In this document: positions 36,363 to 44,724 of the stretch, in pieces | Layout of the letters: every line of letters begins with the position of its first letter | Numbering within the stretch: position 1 is the stretch's first letter | Source of the DNA: Azospirillum brasilense | GTDB lineage: Bacteria > Pseudomonadota > Alphaproteobacteria > Azospirillales > Azospirillaceae | DNA length: 64,000 bases | Direction of reading: 5' to 3' | Assembly: GCF_005222205.1 (NCBI RefSeq) | Contig: NZ_CP032345.1 | Location: forward strand, 1,613,501 to 1,677,500 | Translations under genes and position numbers: made by a program | Notes under the pieces: model-generated | Seen by the model: the letters and a program-made list of their open reading frames with translations, nothing else | Database searches by the model: none | What the model was told of the DNA's origin: nothing

Positions 36363-37280
36363 ATGCAAGTCTATCTGCCGATCGCCGAGATGTCGGTCAA
36401 CGCCCTGCTCGTGCTCGGCATGGGGGGGCTCGTCGGCTTCCTGTCCGGCATGTTCGGGGTGGGCGGCGGTTTTTTGATGACGCCGCTGCTGATCTTCATC
36501 GGCGTTCCGCCCGCCATCGCGGTGGGCACCCAGGCCAACCAGCTCGTCGCCGCCAGCGTGTCGGGCGTGCTCGCCCACTGGCGGCGCGGCAACGTGGATG
36601 TCAAGCTCGGCGTGGTCATGCTGCTGGGCGGCATGGTCGGCACGGTGGTCGGCGTCTGGATCTTCTCCATTTTGCAGCGGATCGGCCAGATCGACGCGGC
36701 GATCACGCTGTCCTACGTCTTCTTCCTCGGCACCATCGGCACGATGATGATGGTGGAGGCCAGCCGCGCGCTGATCCGCCGCCGCGCCCCCACCGCCAAG
36801 CGGGGCAAGCTGCACCGCCACATGTGGCTCCACGGCCTGCCGCTGAAGATGCGCTTCCAGCGCTCCAAGCTCTACATCTCCGCCCTGCTGCCGGCCGGGA
36901 TCGGGGCGGTCGGCGGGATGCTGGTGGCGATCATGGGCATCGGCGGCGGCTTCATGCTGGTGCCGGCGATGATCTATCTGCTGAACATGCCCACCGGGCT
37001 GGTGGCCGGCACCTCGCTGTTCCAGATCATCTTCACCACGGCCATGGCGACGCTGCTCCAGGCGGCGACCAACCAGACGGTGGACGTGATGCTGGCGCTG
37101 CTGCTGCTGATCGGCGGGGTGGTCGGCGCGCAGTTCGGCACCAAGGCCGGCGGCCGTCTGCGCGGCGAACAGGCGCGCCTTCTGCTGGCCTCGCTGGTCG
37201 TCGCGGTGGCGCTGAAACTTGCCTTCGATCTGGTGGTCGAACCGAACGACGTCTTCACCATCTCGACGAGGATGTCGTGA
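36363..37280 (+). CDS. TauE/SafE family sulfite/anion exporter
   Basis: A 305-residue inner-membrane protein with about eight hydrophobic segments arranged as two halves. Each half has the family motif: GLVGFLSGMFGVGGGFLMTP and GAVGGMLVAIMGIGGGFMLVP. Family members export organosulfur anions such as sulfite or sulfoacetate. It is the first gene of a tight three-gene operon with the CHP02186 and Usp genes. ATG 36363 was chosen; a TTG 21 codons upstream adds a non-membrane leader. Confidence 0.9.
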   Translation: MQVYLPIAEMSVNALLVLGMGGLVGFLSGMFGVGGGFLMTPLLIFIGVPPAIAVGTQANQLVAASVSGVLAHWRRGNVDVKLGVVMLLGGMVGTVVGVWIFSILQRIGQIDAAITLSYVFFLGTIGTMMMVEASRALIRRRAPTAKRGKLHRHMWLHGLPLKMRFQRSKLYISALLPAGIGAVGGMLVAIMGIGGGFMLVPAMIYLLNMPTGLVAGTSLFQIIFTTAMATLLQAATNQTVDVMLALLLLIGGVVGAQFGTKAGGRLRGEQARLLLASLVVAVALKLAFDLVVEPNDVFTISTRMS

Positions 37281-38056
37281 GCGCTGTCCGCAGGGGCGCC
37301 GGGCGGCTGTGGTCCGTCCGGATCGCCGGCGGGCTGGTGGGGCTTCTGGCGGGGGTGTTCCTCGCTGCTACGGTGTGGGCGCAGCAGCTCGTCGCCGACC
37401 TGTCGAGCCACCTGATCGCCATCACCACCGGCTTCACTGGGACGGAGGTCGTGCTGTTCGGCACCACCGACGGGGCGGGCGACGTCGCCATCGTGGTGAC
37501 CGGCCCGCGCACCCCGGTCACGGTGCGCCGCAAGGAGCGCATCGCCGGCATCTGGATCAACGCGCGCAGCGTGCGGTTCGAGCAGGTGCCGGGCTACTAC
37601 ATGGTCGCGACGAACCGCCCGCTGGACCAGTTCGTCGGCCGCCCGGTGCTGGAGCGCCATCAGATCGGCCTGCCGAACCTTCAGCTCGGCCCGCGCGAGC
37701 AGTTGGCCCCGGACCAGCTCGCCCTGTTCCGCTCCGCCCTGATCCGCAACAAGCAGCGCGCCGGGCTCTACGGCATCACGCTGGGGCAGGTGTCCTTCCT
37801 GGGCGAGCGGCTGTTCCGGACCAACATCTATTTTCCGGCCAACGTGCCGACGGGGCTGTACAATGTGGAGGCGCTGCTGATCCGCGACGGCGAGGTGGTC
37901 AGCGCCCAGACCACGCCGCTGGTGGTGTCCAAGGTCGGCTTCAGCGCGGAAATCTACGACTTTGCGCGCAACCAGCCGATGATTTACGGTGTTGCCGCGG
38001 TGATTGGCGCCATCGCCGCCGGCTGGCTGGCCGGCGCCATCTTCCGGAGGGTGTGA
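37277..38056 (+). CDS. TIGR02186/CHP02186 family transmembrane protein
   Basis: A 259-residue protein of unknown function. It has a signal anchor (residues about 14-37, LVGLLAGVFLAATVWAQ), a beta-rich domain of about 190 residues probably in the periplasm (SHLIAITTGFTGTEVVLFGT, VRRKERIAGIWINARSV), and a C-terminal helix (GVAAVIGAIAAGWLAGAIF). Family members are found next to TauE-type exporters. The GTG start at 37277 overlaps the TauE stop by 4 nt (GTGA), so the two are translationally coupled, which suggests they work as one unit. Confidence 0.87.
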   Translation: MSAVRRGAGRLWSVRIAGGLVGLLAGVFLAATVWAQQLVADLSSHLIAITTGFTGTEVVLFGTTDGAGDVAIVVTGPRTPVTVRRKERIAGIWINARSVRFEQVPGYYMVATNRPLDQFVGRPVLERHQIGLPNLQLGPREQLAPDQLALFRSALIRNKQRAGLYGITLGQVSFLGERLFRTNIYFPANVPTGLYNVEALLIRDGEVVSAQTTPLVVSKVGFSAEIYDFARNQPMIYGVAAVIGAIAAGWLAGAIFRRV

Positions 38057-38059
38057 CCG

Positions 38060-38596
38060 ATGTCCGATCCGATTGCGACCGATCCGGCGGTGAACGATCC
38101 GGCTGCGACCGAACCGGATTCCACGGCCAAGCCGCCGGTCCGCATCTTCCTGGTCGTGGTGGACGAGAGCCCGGAGCTTCAGCTCGCCCTGCGCTACGCC
38201 TGCCTGCGCGCCCGCAAGTCGGGGGGCAAGGTGGCGCTGCTCTACGTCATCGAGCCGGGCGAGGTGCAGCAGTGGCTGGCCCTGGAAAACCTGATGCGCG
38301 AGGAGCAGCGCGCGGAGGCGGAGCAGAAGCTCCAGAAGCTGGCGCGCGACGTCAACCGCCTGACCGGCACCCTGCCGGCCCTGTACGTGCGCGAGGGCAA
38401 CCGCCGTGACGAGGTGCTGGCCCTGATCGACGAGGAGCCGAGCATCTCCATCCTCGTGCTGGCCGCCGGCATCGAACCGGAGGGGCCGGGGCCGCTGATC
38501 TCCTACTTCACCAACCGCGGCCTCGCCAAGATGCGCATTCCGCTGACCATCGTTCCGGGCGGCATCGGCATCGACGCGCTGGACGCCATCACGTAA
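38060..38596 (+). CDS. Universal stress protein family
   Basis: A 178-residue UspA-fold protein, from about residue 26 (VRIFLVVVDESPELQLALRYA) to the end (LTIVPGGIGID). An N-terminal extension of 25 residues contains TDP/NDP/TEP repeats. The usual ATP-binding G-2x-G-9x-G-S/T loop is not clear, so ATP binding is doubtful. It starts 3 nt after the CHP02186 stop, in one operon. The next gene is convergent with only 4 bp between stops. Confidence 0.88.
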   Translation: MSDPIATDPAVNDPAATEPDSTAKPPVRIFLVVVDESPELQLALRYACLRARKSGGKVALLYVIEPGEVQQWLALENLMREEQRAEAEQKLQKLARDVNRLTGTLPALYVREGNRRDEVLALIDEEPSISILVLAAGIEPEGPGPLISYFTNRGLAKMRIPLTIVPGGIGIDALDAIT

Positions 38597-38600
38597 GGCA

Positions 38601-40067
38601 TCAACGCCCGTAAAGCGCGGTGAGGCTGCGCTGGTCGATGTCGGACCGGTCGTCGGTCAGCACCGGGTGCCCGGCCAGTTCCGCGGGGGCCAGCGTCTCC
38701 AGGATGCGCGAGGCGGCGTACGCCGCACCCGGCGGAGCGGCGCGCAGGCGTACACTCAGATCCTCAAGCGTACGCGCCTCCTTCGTGGCGATCAGCAGGT
38801 AATTCCCGCGTCCGGCGTCGGCGACGTACACCGACGGGAAGACCGCGCCCTGCGTCGCCGCCAGCGGCCCGACCAGGGCGTCGCGGTCCATGGGGGAGGC
38901 GACGTTCATGACCAGCACACCGCCCGGCGCCACCCGCCGCTCCACCGCCGCGAAGAACTCCCGGGTCGCCGTGAAGAAGGGGATCAGCGCGGTCGAATAG
39001 AGATCGACGATCACCACGTCGTGCTGCTCCGGCGACCGCTCGACGTGGCGGCGGGCGTCCTCCACGGCGACGCGCACCTCGGGCCGCAGGCCGAACCTCT
39101 CGCGCGCCACCTCGACCACCGCGGGGTCCAGCTCCACCCCCAGGATGTCGGCGCCGGGCCAGCTGTCGAGGATCTCCTTGGCGGCGGCCCCGCCGGCCAG
39201 CCCCAGCACCAGGACGCGCGAGCCGTTCCCCAGGGCCGGGACGGCGGCGAACAGGTCGTAATAGAGGCCGGTCGGCCCGCCGTCCTTGCGCAACCGCGAC
39301 TGGGTGGCCCAAGCCACGTTCAGGTGCAGGCGGATCTGCTCGGCGTCCTCCTGCACCATGATCGTGTTGTGCGGCGTCTCGCGGTAGAGGGCGAAGCCCT
39401 GCCCCTCGCCATGGCCGGCCGCCCAGGCCAGGGGAACCGCCAGGGCTGCGGCGGCAGCCACCCGTTTTCCACCCGGAACGAACAGGCAGGCGAGCGTCGG
39501 CAGGACCGCCGCCAAGGCGTAGCCCGCCGACACCCCGACCTGCGGGATCGCGTAGAAGGAGGCGAAGAAGGTGCCGCCGATGCTGCCCAGCGTGCCGACC
39601 GCGTAGATCCGCCCCGCCGCCGCCGCACCCGTCAGGCTGCTCAGCCCCGCGCAGATCGGCGACACCATGGCCAGCGCGAAGGAGGGCAGCCCGAGGATCA
39701 ACGCCGCCCCGACGACCGACCCCTCCACCGCGTTGAAGCGGCCCGCGGCGTCGGCCAGCATCGGCTTGCCCAGCCACGGCGTCAGCGCCGCCGCGGCGAC
39801 CCCCGCCAGCAGGGCGGCGCGCAGCGCCGGCACCGCTTTCGGCCCGTCTCCGAGCTGCCCGCCGGTCCAGTAGCCGGCGGCCATGAAGGTCATCACGACG
39901 CCGATGACGGCGCCCCACTGGTAGACCGAATAGCCGAAATGCGGCGCCATCAGCCGCCCGCCGAGGATTTCCATCATCATCAGCGACCAGCCCGCCGAGA
40001 AGGCGGCGGCGGCCAGCGCGAAGGAACGGAGGGACGGGCGGGCGGGGGAGGGATCGGGTCCGCTCAA
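38601..40067 (-). CDS. Membrane protein with C-terminal spermidine-synthase-like domain
   Basis: A 488-residue fusion. The N-terminal 230 residues hold about seven to eight hydrophobic segments. The C-terminal part is a Rossmann-fold aminopropyltransferase/methyltransferase-like domain with VLVLGLAGGAAAKEIL, the acidic loop ILGVELDPAVVEVARERFG, VEDARRHVE and VIVDLYS. Such fused proteins are common in bacteria, but their product is unknown; the canonical SpeE gatekeeper motif is not obvious. It is on the opposite strand to the Usp operon. Confidence 0.85.
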   Translation of the reverse strand: MSGPDPSPARPSLRSFALAAAAFSAGWSLMMMEILGGRLMAPHFGYSVYQWGAVIGVVMTFMAAGYWTGGQLGDGPKAVPALRAALLAGVAAAALTPWLGKPMLADAAGRFNAVEGSVVGAALILGLPSFALAMVSPICAGLSSLTGAAAAGRIYAVGTLGSIGGTFFASFYAIPQVGVSAGYALAAVLPTLACLFVPGGKRVAAAAALAVPLAWAAGHGEGQGFALYRETPHNTIMVQEDAEQIRLHLNVAWATQSRLRKDGGPTGLYYDLFAAVPALGNGSRVLVLGLAGGAAAKEILDSWPGADILGVELDPAVVEVARERFGLRPEVRVAVEDARRHVERSPEQHDVVIVDLYSTALIPFFTATREFFAAVERRVAPGGVLVMNVASPMDRDALVGPLAATQGAVFPSVYVADAGRGNYLLIATKEARTLEDLSVRLRAAPPGAAYAASRILETLAPAELAGHPVLTDDRSDIDQRSLTALYGR

Positions 40068-40097
40068 GGCCGGCGACCGGGGGTTCGTTGCAGCGCC

Positions 40098-41366
40098 CTA
40101 TTCATCGGTCCCTTCATCGGTCGCTGTCTTCTCCTTCAGCCCATAGACCTCGATCGGATCGTTCAGCCCCTTCACCGGGTGCCAGCCGACCGAGACGAGG
40201 CGGCTGGCGCAGGCCTCGGCCACCTCAGCGGAGGTCAGGACATTGCGGTCCAGGCGGCTGCACAGCCCCTCGATCCGGCTGACCAGATTGACCGCCGGGC
40301 CGATGACGGTGAAGTCCAGCCGGTTGGCGGAACCGATGTTGCCGTACATGACCTCGCCCATGTGCAGAGCGATGCCGCAACGCAGCGTCGGCTGGCCCCA
40401 GGCGGCGCGCTCGGCGTTGCGGGCGGCCATGTCGGTCAGGGCCTCCTGCGCGGCGTCCAGCGCCTTGGTGCAGGCGGCGGCCCCGGTCGGGTCGCTCTCC
40501 TCCAGCGGGAAGATGGCCAGCATGGCGTCGCCGATGAACTTCATGATCTCGCCGCCGCGGCTTTCCACGGCGCCGCCCATGATCTCGAAATAGCCGTTCA
40601 GCAGGGCGATCAGCTCCTCGCGCGGCAGCCGGTCGGCCAGCGAGGTGAAACCGCGCAGGTCGCAGTACCACAGCACGGCGCGGACGTTGGCGCCGGTGCC
40701 GCGGCGGATGTCGCCGGACAGGATGCGCGCGCCGGTGCGGTGGCCGACATAGGTGTCCAGCACCGTCGTCGCCAGCCGCCGCAGCGCCAGCGTCTCCAGC
40801 ACCGCGCCCAGCGCCGGCAGCACCGCGTCGACCAGCGCCAGATCGGCGGTGGAGAAGCCGCCGGGCCGGTCGGTGGTGAAGCTCAGCACGTTGCGCCGTC
40901 CTCCGGCGAACAGCACGGTCATGGCGACATAGTCCGTCGCCCCCTGCGCTTTCAGCTCGGCGAAGACCGGGTATGGGTAGGGCGGCTCCATCTGCTCCAG
41001 ACGGTAGCGCAGGCCGTCGGCGCCGTCCTCGATCAGGGTGGCGAAGGGGCTGGTCAGATATTCGTCACTGGTCTCGGTGCCGTGGGCGCGGGTGGCGATC
41101 TCCACCTGCTCGGCGTTGCGGCGCCAGAAGAAGGCGATGGTGCGGATCTGCGGGTGCAGCAGGGGCAGGGCGCAGACGGCGCGCAGCAGCGGGACGCCGG
41201 ACGCCATCAGGCGCCGGCAGAAGCGGTCCATCATCGGCTCGAAGCCGGGGGCGTGCCGGCCTTCCAGCAGCAGCCATTCGACGACCTCCCGCGCGGCGTC
41301 GTCGATGGAAGGGGCCGCAGGGATCGCCGGTGTGGCGGACGGTGCGGCGGCCGCGGGCGGTGCCAT
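40098..41366 (-). CDS. Class III adenylate/guanylate cyclase
   Basis: A soluble 422-residue cyclase. The N-terminal 220 residues form a GAF-like sensor region. The catalytic domain (about 225-405) shows metal-binding WYCDLRGFTSLADR and KFIGDAMLAIFP, and the transition-state motif AVNLVSRIE. Lys before FIGD and DFT before VIG fit adenine selection, so cAMP is more likely than cGMP. ATG 41366 was chosen; GTG two codons upstream (41372) is possible. The effector and signal are unknown. Confidence 0.9.
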   Translation of the reverse strand: MAPPAAAAPSATPAIPAAPSIDDAAREVVEWLLLEGRHAPGFEPMMDRFCRRLMASGVPLLRAVCALPLLHPQIRTIAFFWRRNAEQVEIATRAHGTETSDEYLTSPFATLIEDGADGLRYRLEQMEPPYPYPVFAELKAQGATDYVAMTVLFAGGRRNVLSFTTDRPGGFSTADLALVDAVLPALGAVLETLALRRLATTVLDTYVGHRTGARILSGDIRRGTGANVRAVLWYCDLRGFTSLADRLPREELIALLNGYFEIMGGAVESRGGEIMKFIGDAMLAIFPLEESDPTGAAACTKALDAAQEALTDMAARNAERAAWGQPTLRCGIALHMGEVMYGNIGSANRLDFTVIGPAVNLVSRIEGLCSRLDRNVLTSAEVAEACASRLVSVGWHPVKGLNDPIEVYGLKEKTATDEGTDE

Positions 41367-41474
41367 GCTCACGGATCGATAACCATAAAGATGCGATGCT
41401 TGATCTGTCGGTGGATTCTGCCCAAGTTTCGCCTACGCCGCCAGTGTTGTTCGGCGCCGATGGAGGATATCACC

Positions 41475-42029
41475 ATGTTCATTCAGACCGAGCAGACGCC
41501 CAACCCGGCGACTCTCAAGTTCCTGCCGGGGCGTGACGTGCTCGGACGCGGCACCGCGGACTTCCCGTCCCGCGATGTCGCCGCCGCTTCGCCGCTGGCC
41601 CAGCGGCTGTTCGAGATCGACGGGGTCCAGGGCGTGTTCCTGGGCGCCGACTTCGTGACCATCACCAAGGCCGGCGACAAGGAGTGGTTCCTGCTGAAGC
41701 CGTCGATCCTCGGCGTCATCATGGAGCATTTCACCGCCAACCGCCCTGTGCTTCTGGAGGAAACGGCCGGCGACGGCCACGCCGCCAGCGCGGACGACGA
41801 CGAGATCGTCACCCAGATCAAGGAGCTGCTGGACACCCGCGTGCGTCCCGCGGTGGCCCAGGACGGCGGCGACATCACCTTCTACGGCTTCGAGGAGGGT
41901 GTGGTGTATCTGGAGATGAAGGGGGCCTGCTCGGGCTGCCCCAGCTCCACCGCCACGCTGAAGGCCGGCATCGAGAACATGCTGCGCCACTACATCCCCG
42001 AGGTGGTCGAGGTCCGCGCCGTCCGCTGA
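41475..42029 (+). CDS. nfuA: NfuA/NifU-type iron-sulfur scaffold protein
   Basis: A 184-residue Fe-S carrier. The N-terminal Nfu_N domain (about 1-90) begins MFIQTEQTPNPATLKFLPG. The C-terminal NifU-like domain (about 108-184) holds the cluster motif CSGCPSS and QDGGDITFYGFEEG. It delivers [4Fe-4S] clusters to apo-enzymes such as aconitase and the radical SAM protein MiaB encoded downstream. GGAGG at 41462-41466 fits the ATG at 41475. Confidence 0.96.
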   Translation: MFIQTEQTPNPATLKFLPGRDVLGRGTADFPSRDVAAASPLAQRLFEIDGVQGVFLGADFVTITKAGDKEWFLLKPSILGVIMEHFTANRPVLLEETAGDGHAASADDDEIVTQIKELLDTRVRPAVAQDGGDITFYGFEEGVVYLEMKGACSGCPSSTATLKAGIENMLRHYIPEVVEVRAVR

Positions 42030-42037
42030 CGGCAACC

Positions 42038-42085
42038 GCCGGCGGGCGCAGTCCGAACAGGCGGACCGCGCCCGCCGGCTTGTTC
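42038..42085. terminator. Terminator between nfuA and the NodB-fold gene
   Basis: A long stem: GCCGGCGGGCG plus GTCCG on the left, and CGGAC plus CGCCCGCCGGC on the right, then TTGTTCC. It lies between convergent genes. The T-tract is weak, so efficiency is uncertain. Confidence 0.65.
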
Positions 42086-42091
42086 CAGCGC

Positions 42092-43147
42092 CTATTCCGG
42101 AACCACGAACTGCATGCCGAGCCAGCGCCAGCGCCCATCGGGGGCGGGCAGGGTGCAGTTGACGCGCGTGCGGCCCGGCGGGAAGGGGTCGCGGATGCGC
42201 ACCTCCACCCGGTCCTCCGTCACGCGCTCCAGCGCCGTCCGGCCCTGCCCGGCGGCGAAGCAGGCCAGCCGCCCGATGTCGCCGACCTCGTCCGACACGG
42301 TGAAGCCGATCGACGGCGGATTGGCGGTCAGCAGCGGGTCGTCGGGCGTCAGGTCGGTCACCGGCAGCGGCAGCGCGTTGGCGGCCAGCCGGAAGCGGTC
42401 GACGCTGCCGAAGCTCTCGTTCATCACGAAGCGGGGCAGGGTCGCCCGGTCGGCCTGCGGGTGCAGGACGCCCGATTGCTGGCCGAAAGCGGCGGCGAAG
42501 CCCTGCTCCGTCACGATGGTCCGCACCGCCGCCGACACCTCCCCCTGCGGGTAGGCGAACAGGGTGGGGCGCTGGCCGGTCTCCGCCTGCAGCCGGTCGG
42601 CCATGCGGCGCAGCTCCGCCCTCACCTCCTCGGCGGGGCGGGACACCAGCGACTGGGTGGAGGCGCCGAGCCCGCCGAGCGTGACCCCGGCGGCGGCGAG
42701 CTGCCGCACCTCCGCCCAGGTCACGTGGGTGGGCGACCCGCGGTCGATGGCGTCGGTCGCCACGAACAGGGTGAAGGGCAGCCCCGCCGCCTTCAGCCGC
42801 GGCCACGCCTCGCGGAAGGCGGAGCGGCTGGCCTCGTCGATGGTGATGGCCACCGTCCGGTCGGGCAGCGGCGCGCCGCTGCGCAGCGCCTCCAGGATGC
42901 GGGGCAGGGGCAGGACCTGATAGTCGCCGTCCTGAAGCTCGTCGAGATGGGCTTCGAACTGGTCGATGCGGATGCTGATGGACGGGGTCTGGTCCTCGCC
43001 GAACCGGTCGTAGGCGAAGACCACGGCGGTGTTCGCCGTGCCATCCGCCGCAACGCCGGGCGCCGCAACGCCGGGACTTCCCGCCAGGGCCTGGAAAGCC
43101 CAGGCGGCGGCCACGGCGAAGAGGGTGGCGGCACGGCGGAACGGCAT
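42092..43147 (-). CDS. Secreted NodB-fold (polysaccharide deacetylase-like) protein with degenerate active site
   Basis: A 351-residue protein with a signal peptide (first about 30 residues, ending SPGVAAP). The NodB fold is recognisable: VVFAYDRFGED, VAITIDEASRSAF (usually TFDDG), LPFTLFVAT, ELRRMADRLQAETGQRPTLFAYPQGE. The second metal-site motif H-S/T-x-x-x-H is replaced by GLGASTQS, so the usual zinc ligands are missing and deacetylase activity is doubtful. The C-terminal 100 residues form an extra beta domain. ATG 43147 chosen over 43249. Confidence 0.78.
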   Translation of the reverse strand: MPFRRAATLFAVAAAWAFQALAGSPGVAAPGVAADGTANTAVVFAYDRFGEDQTPSISIRIDQFEAHLDELQDGDYQVLPLPRILEALRSGAPLPDRTVAITIDEASRSAFREAWPRLKAAGLPFTLFVATDAIDRGSPTHVTWAEVRQLAAAGVTLGGLGASTQSLVSRPAEEVRAELRRMADRLQAETGQRPTLFAYPQGEVSAAVRTIVTEQGFAAAFGQQSGVLHPQADRATLPRFVMNESFGSVDRFRLAANALPLPVTDLTPDDPLLTANPPSIGFTVSDEVGDIGRLACFAAGQGRTALERVTEDRVEVRIRDPFPPGRTRVNCTLPAPDGRWRWLGMQFVVPE

Positions 43148-43353
43148 GGTGGCCTGTCGTGGGTCCGGAACGGTCGGGCGGCCGGACGGTGGTCCAGGCG
43201 GCGCCAAGGCTGGTGTGGCACAGGCACGCCGCCGGGAACAAGTCCGCAACGCCCCCGGTGCGCTTCCGGCGTTTTCGTGATGCAGCCTTGCAACAACCCC
43301 TGTGACATCCGGCCGCGGAGCCCGAGCCCCGGGGTCGGGCCGACGGGGATCAG

Positions 43354-43406
43354 CCCATCATCAGGCCGCCCCCATCATGAGGCCGCCCCCCATCATGAGG
43401 CCACCG
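43354..43406. repeat. Three imperfect 17-18 bp tandem repeats at the end of ddpX
   Basis: The core CCCATCAT(G/C)AGGCC starts near 43354, 43371 and 43389, with periods of 17 and 18 bp. The first unit is one base shorter and contains the ddpX stop codon, so a change of copy number or of one base here would alter the C-terminus. Confidence 0.75.
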
Positions 43407-43936
43407 AGCGCGGCGTCGGTCAGCAGAGGGTAGCGCTGCTCGTCCGGCAGTTGGTAGTGCCACCACTCGAAGCTGTAATGCCGCCAGCCCGCCGCCGTCA
43501 TGACGCCGAGAAGGGCGGCGCGGTTGCGCTGCTGCTCGACGGTCAGGTCGGTGCGGCCATGGTGGGACTGCTCGGTCATGTCGTCGAAGCCGGTGCCCAT
43601 GTCCAGCGGGCGCCCGTTGCCGTCGGACAGCGTCAGGTCCACGGCGATGCCGCGGGAATGGGTGGAGCCGCCCGACGGGTCGGCGATGTAGGACGGATCG
43701 GGCAGCGCCCGCCACAAGGCCCATTGCGCCTCGACCGGGCGGAAGGCATCGTACAGCCGCAACCGGCAGCCGATGCCGCGGGCCAGCCGGATGGCCGCGC
43801 GCAGCGCCGCCGCCGCGTCGGGGTGCAGCAGGCAATGCGGGTGCCGGTAGATGGGCACCCCGGTCAGGTTGTCCGGCGTGGCGTACAGCAGGTCGATGTC
43901 GACGTCGAAGTCCGGTGGTGCGATGGGTGTGAGCAT
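43361..43936 (-). CDS. ddpX: D-alanyl-D-alanine dipeptidase (VanX/DdpX family)
   Basis: A 191-residue zinc dipeptidase that hydrolyses D-Ala-D-Ala. The zinc motif STHSRGIAVDLTL and EWWHY (catalytic Glu and zinc His) are complete, and RLYDAFRPVEAQW is conserved. No signal peptide is visible, so it acts in the cytoplasm. No vanH/vanA genes are near, so a role in cell-wall recycling or D-Ala use is more likely than vancomycin resistance. The C-terminus, GGLMMGGGLMMGAA, is coded by an 18-bp tandem repeat. Confidence 0.9.
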   Translation of the reverse strand: MLTPIAPPDFDVDIDLLYATPDNLTGVPIYRHPHCLLHPDAAAALRAAIRLARGIGCRLRLYDAFRPVEAQWALWRALPDPSYIADPSGGSTHSRGIAVDLTLSDGNGRPLDMGTGFDDMTEQSHHGRTDLTVEQQRNRAALLGVMTAAGWRHYSFEWWHYQLPDEQRYPLLTDAALGGLMMGGGLMMGAA

Positions 43937-44037
43937 GATCCATGCCGTCAGGGAAGGTCGGGGCTGTCTATCACGCTCTTGACCCAGGCTTGAAGTGGGG
44001 CTTTGAAGATGGCGGATCCGACGACGCGTGTGAGGCG

Positions 44038-44724
44038 ATGAGAGTTCTGGGACTGGACACGGCGACCTCCGGCTGTTCGGCCGCGCTGTGGGACGACGGC
44101 ACCGTCACCGTGCGGCGGCGCGAGCCGATGGCCCGCGGGCAGGCGGAGGCGCTGGTGCCGCTGGCGCAGGCCGCGCTGGCGGAGGCCGGCTGCGCCTTCG
44201 ACGCGCTCGACCGCATCGCCGTGACCGTCGGGCCGGGCGCCTTCACCGGTCTGCGCATCGCGCTGGCGGCGGCGCGCGGCTTCGCCGTTGCCGCCGGGCT
44301 GCCGGTGGTCGGGATCACCAGCTTCGACGCGATCGCCCACGGCCTGCCGGAGGCGGAGCGGGATGGCCGGACCATTCTGGTCGCCGTGGACTCCCGCCGC
44401 ACGGAGCCGTTCCTGCAACTCTTCCACCCGGACCTGACGCCGTTCGGCGAACCGGCGATGCTGGAGCCCGCCGCGGTGCCGGCCTGGCTGGACGGGCTGC
44501 TCGCCGGTGAAGCCGGTGCCGCGCCGTTGCTGATCGCCGGGGACGGGGCGGCGGCGCTGCGCCCGCTTCTGGAGGGGCGTGCCGACACCGCGTTCGCCGC
44601 CGGACCGGGCACGCCAGACGCCGCCGTGGTCGCCGCCCTGGGCGCCCGGCGGGAGGTCGGTCTGCCGGCCCAGCCCTTCTACCTGCGTCCGCCCGACGTG
44701 TCCCTCCCGCGGAAGACGGCATGA
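44038..44724 (+). CDS. tsaB: tRNA threonylcarbamoyladenosine biosynthesis protein TsaB
   Basis: An ASKHA-fold protein that scaffolds TsaD and TsaE in t6A37 synthesis on ANN-decoding tRNAs. It has 228 residues: MRVLGLDTATSGCSAAL at the start, VTVGPGAFTGLRIALAAARG in the middle, and YLRPPDV near the end. The frame continues 32 codons upstream, but ATG 44038 gives the conserved N-terminus. It overlaps rimI by 4 nt (ATGA). Confidence 0.95.
   Translation: MRVLGLDTATSGCSAALWDDGTVTVRRREPMARGQAEALVPLAQAALAEAGCAFDALDRIAVTVGPGAFTGLRIALAAARGFAVAAGLPVVGITSFDAIAHGLPEAERDGRTILVAVDSRRTEPFLQLFHPDLTPFGEPAMLEPAAVPAWLDGLLAGEAGAAPLLIAGDGAAALRPLLEGRADTAFAAGPGTPDAAVVAALGARREVGLPAQPFYLRPPDVSLPRKTA

Noticed and set aside
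38667..41372. Long plus-strand open frame in phase with nfuA
   Set aside because: The upstream part lies opposite the spermidine-synthase-like and cyclase genes and has shadow composition. NfuA begins at 41475 with a good ribosome binding site and conserved start.
43361..43936. Vancomycin-resistance reading of the VanX-like gene
   Set aside because: No vanH, vanA or vanRS genes are nearby, and the organism is Gram-negative. A D-Ala-D-Ala recycling role is more likely.
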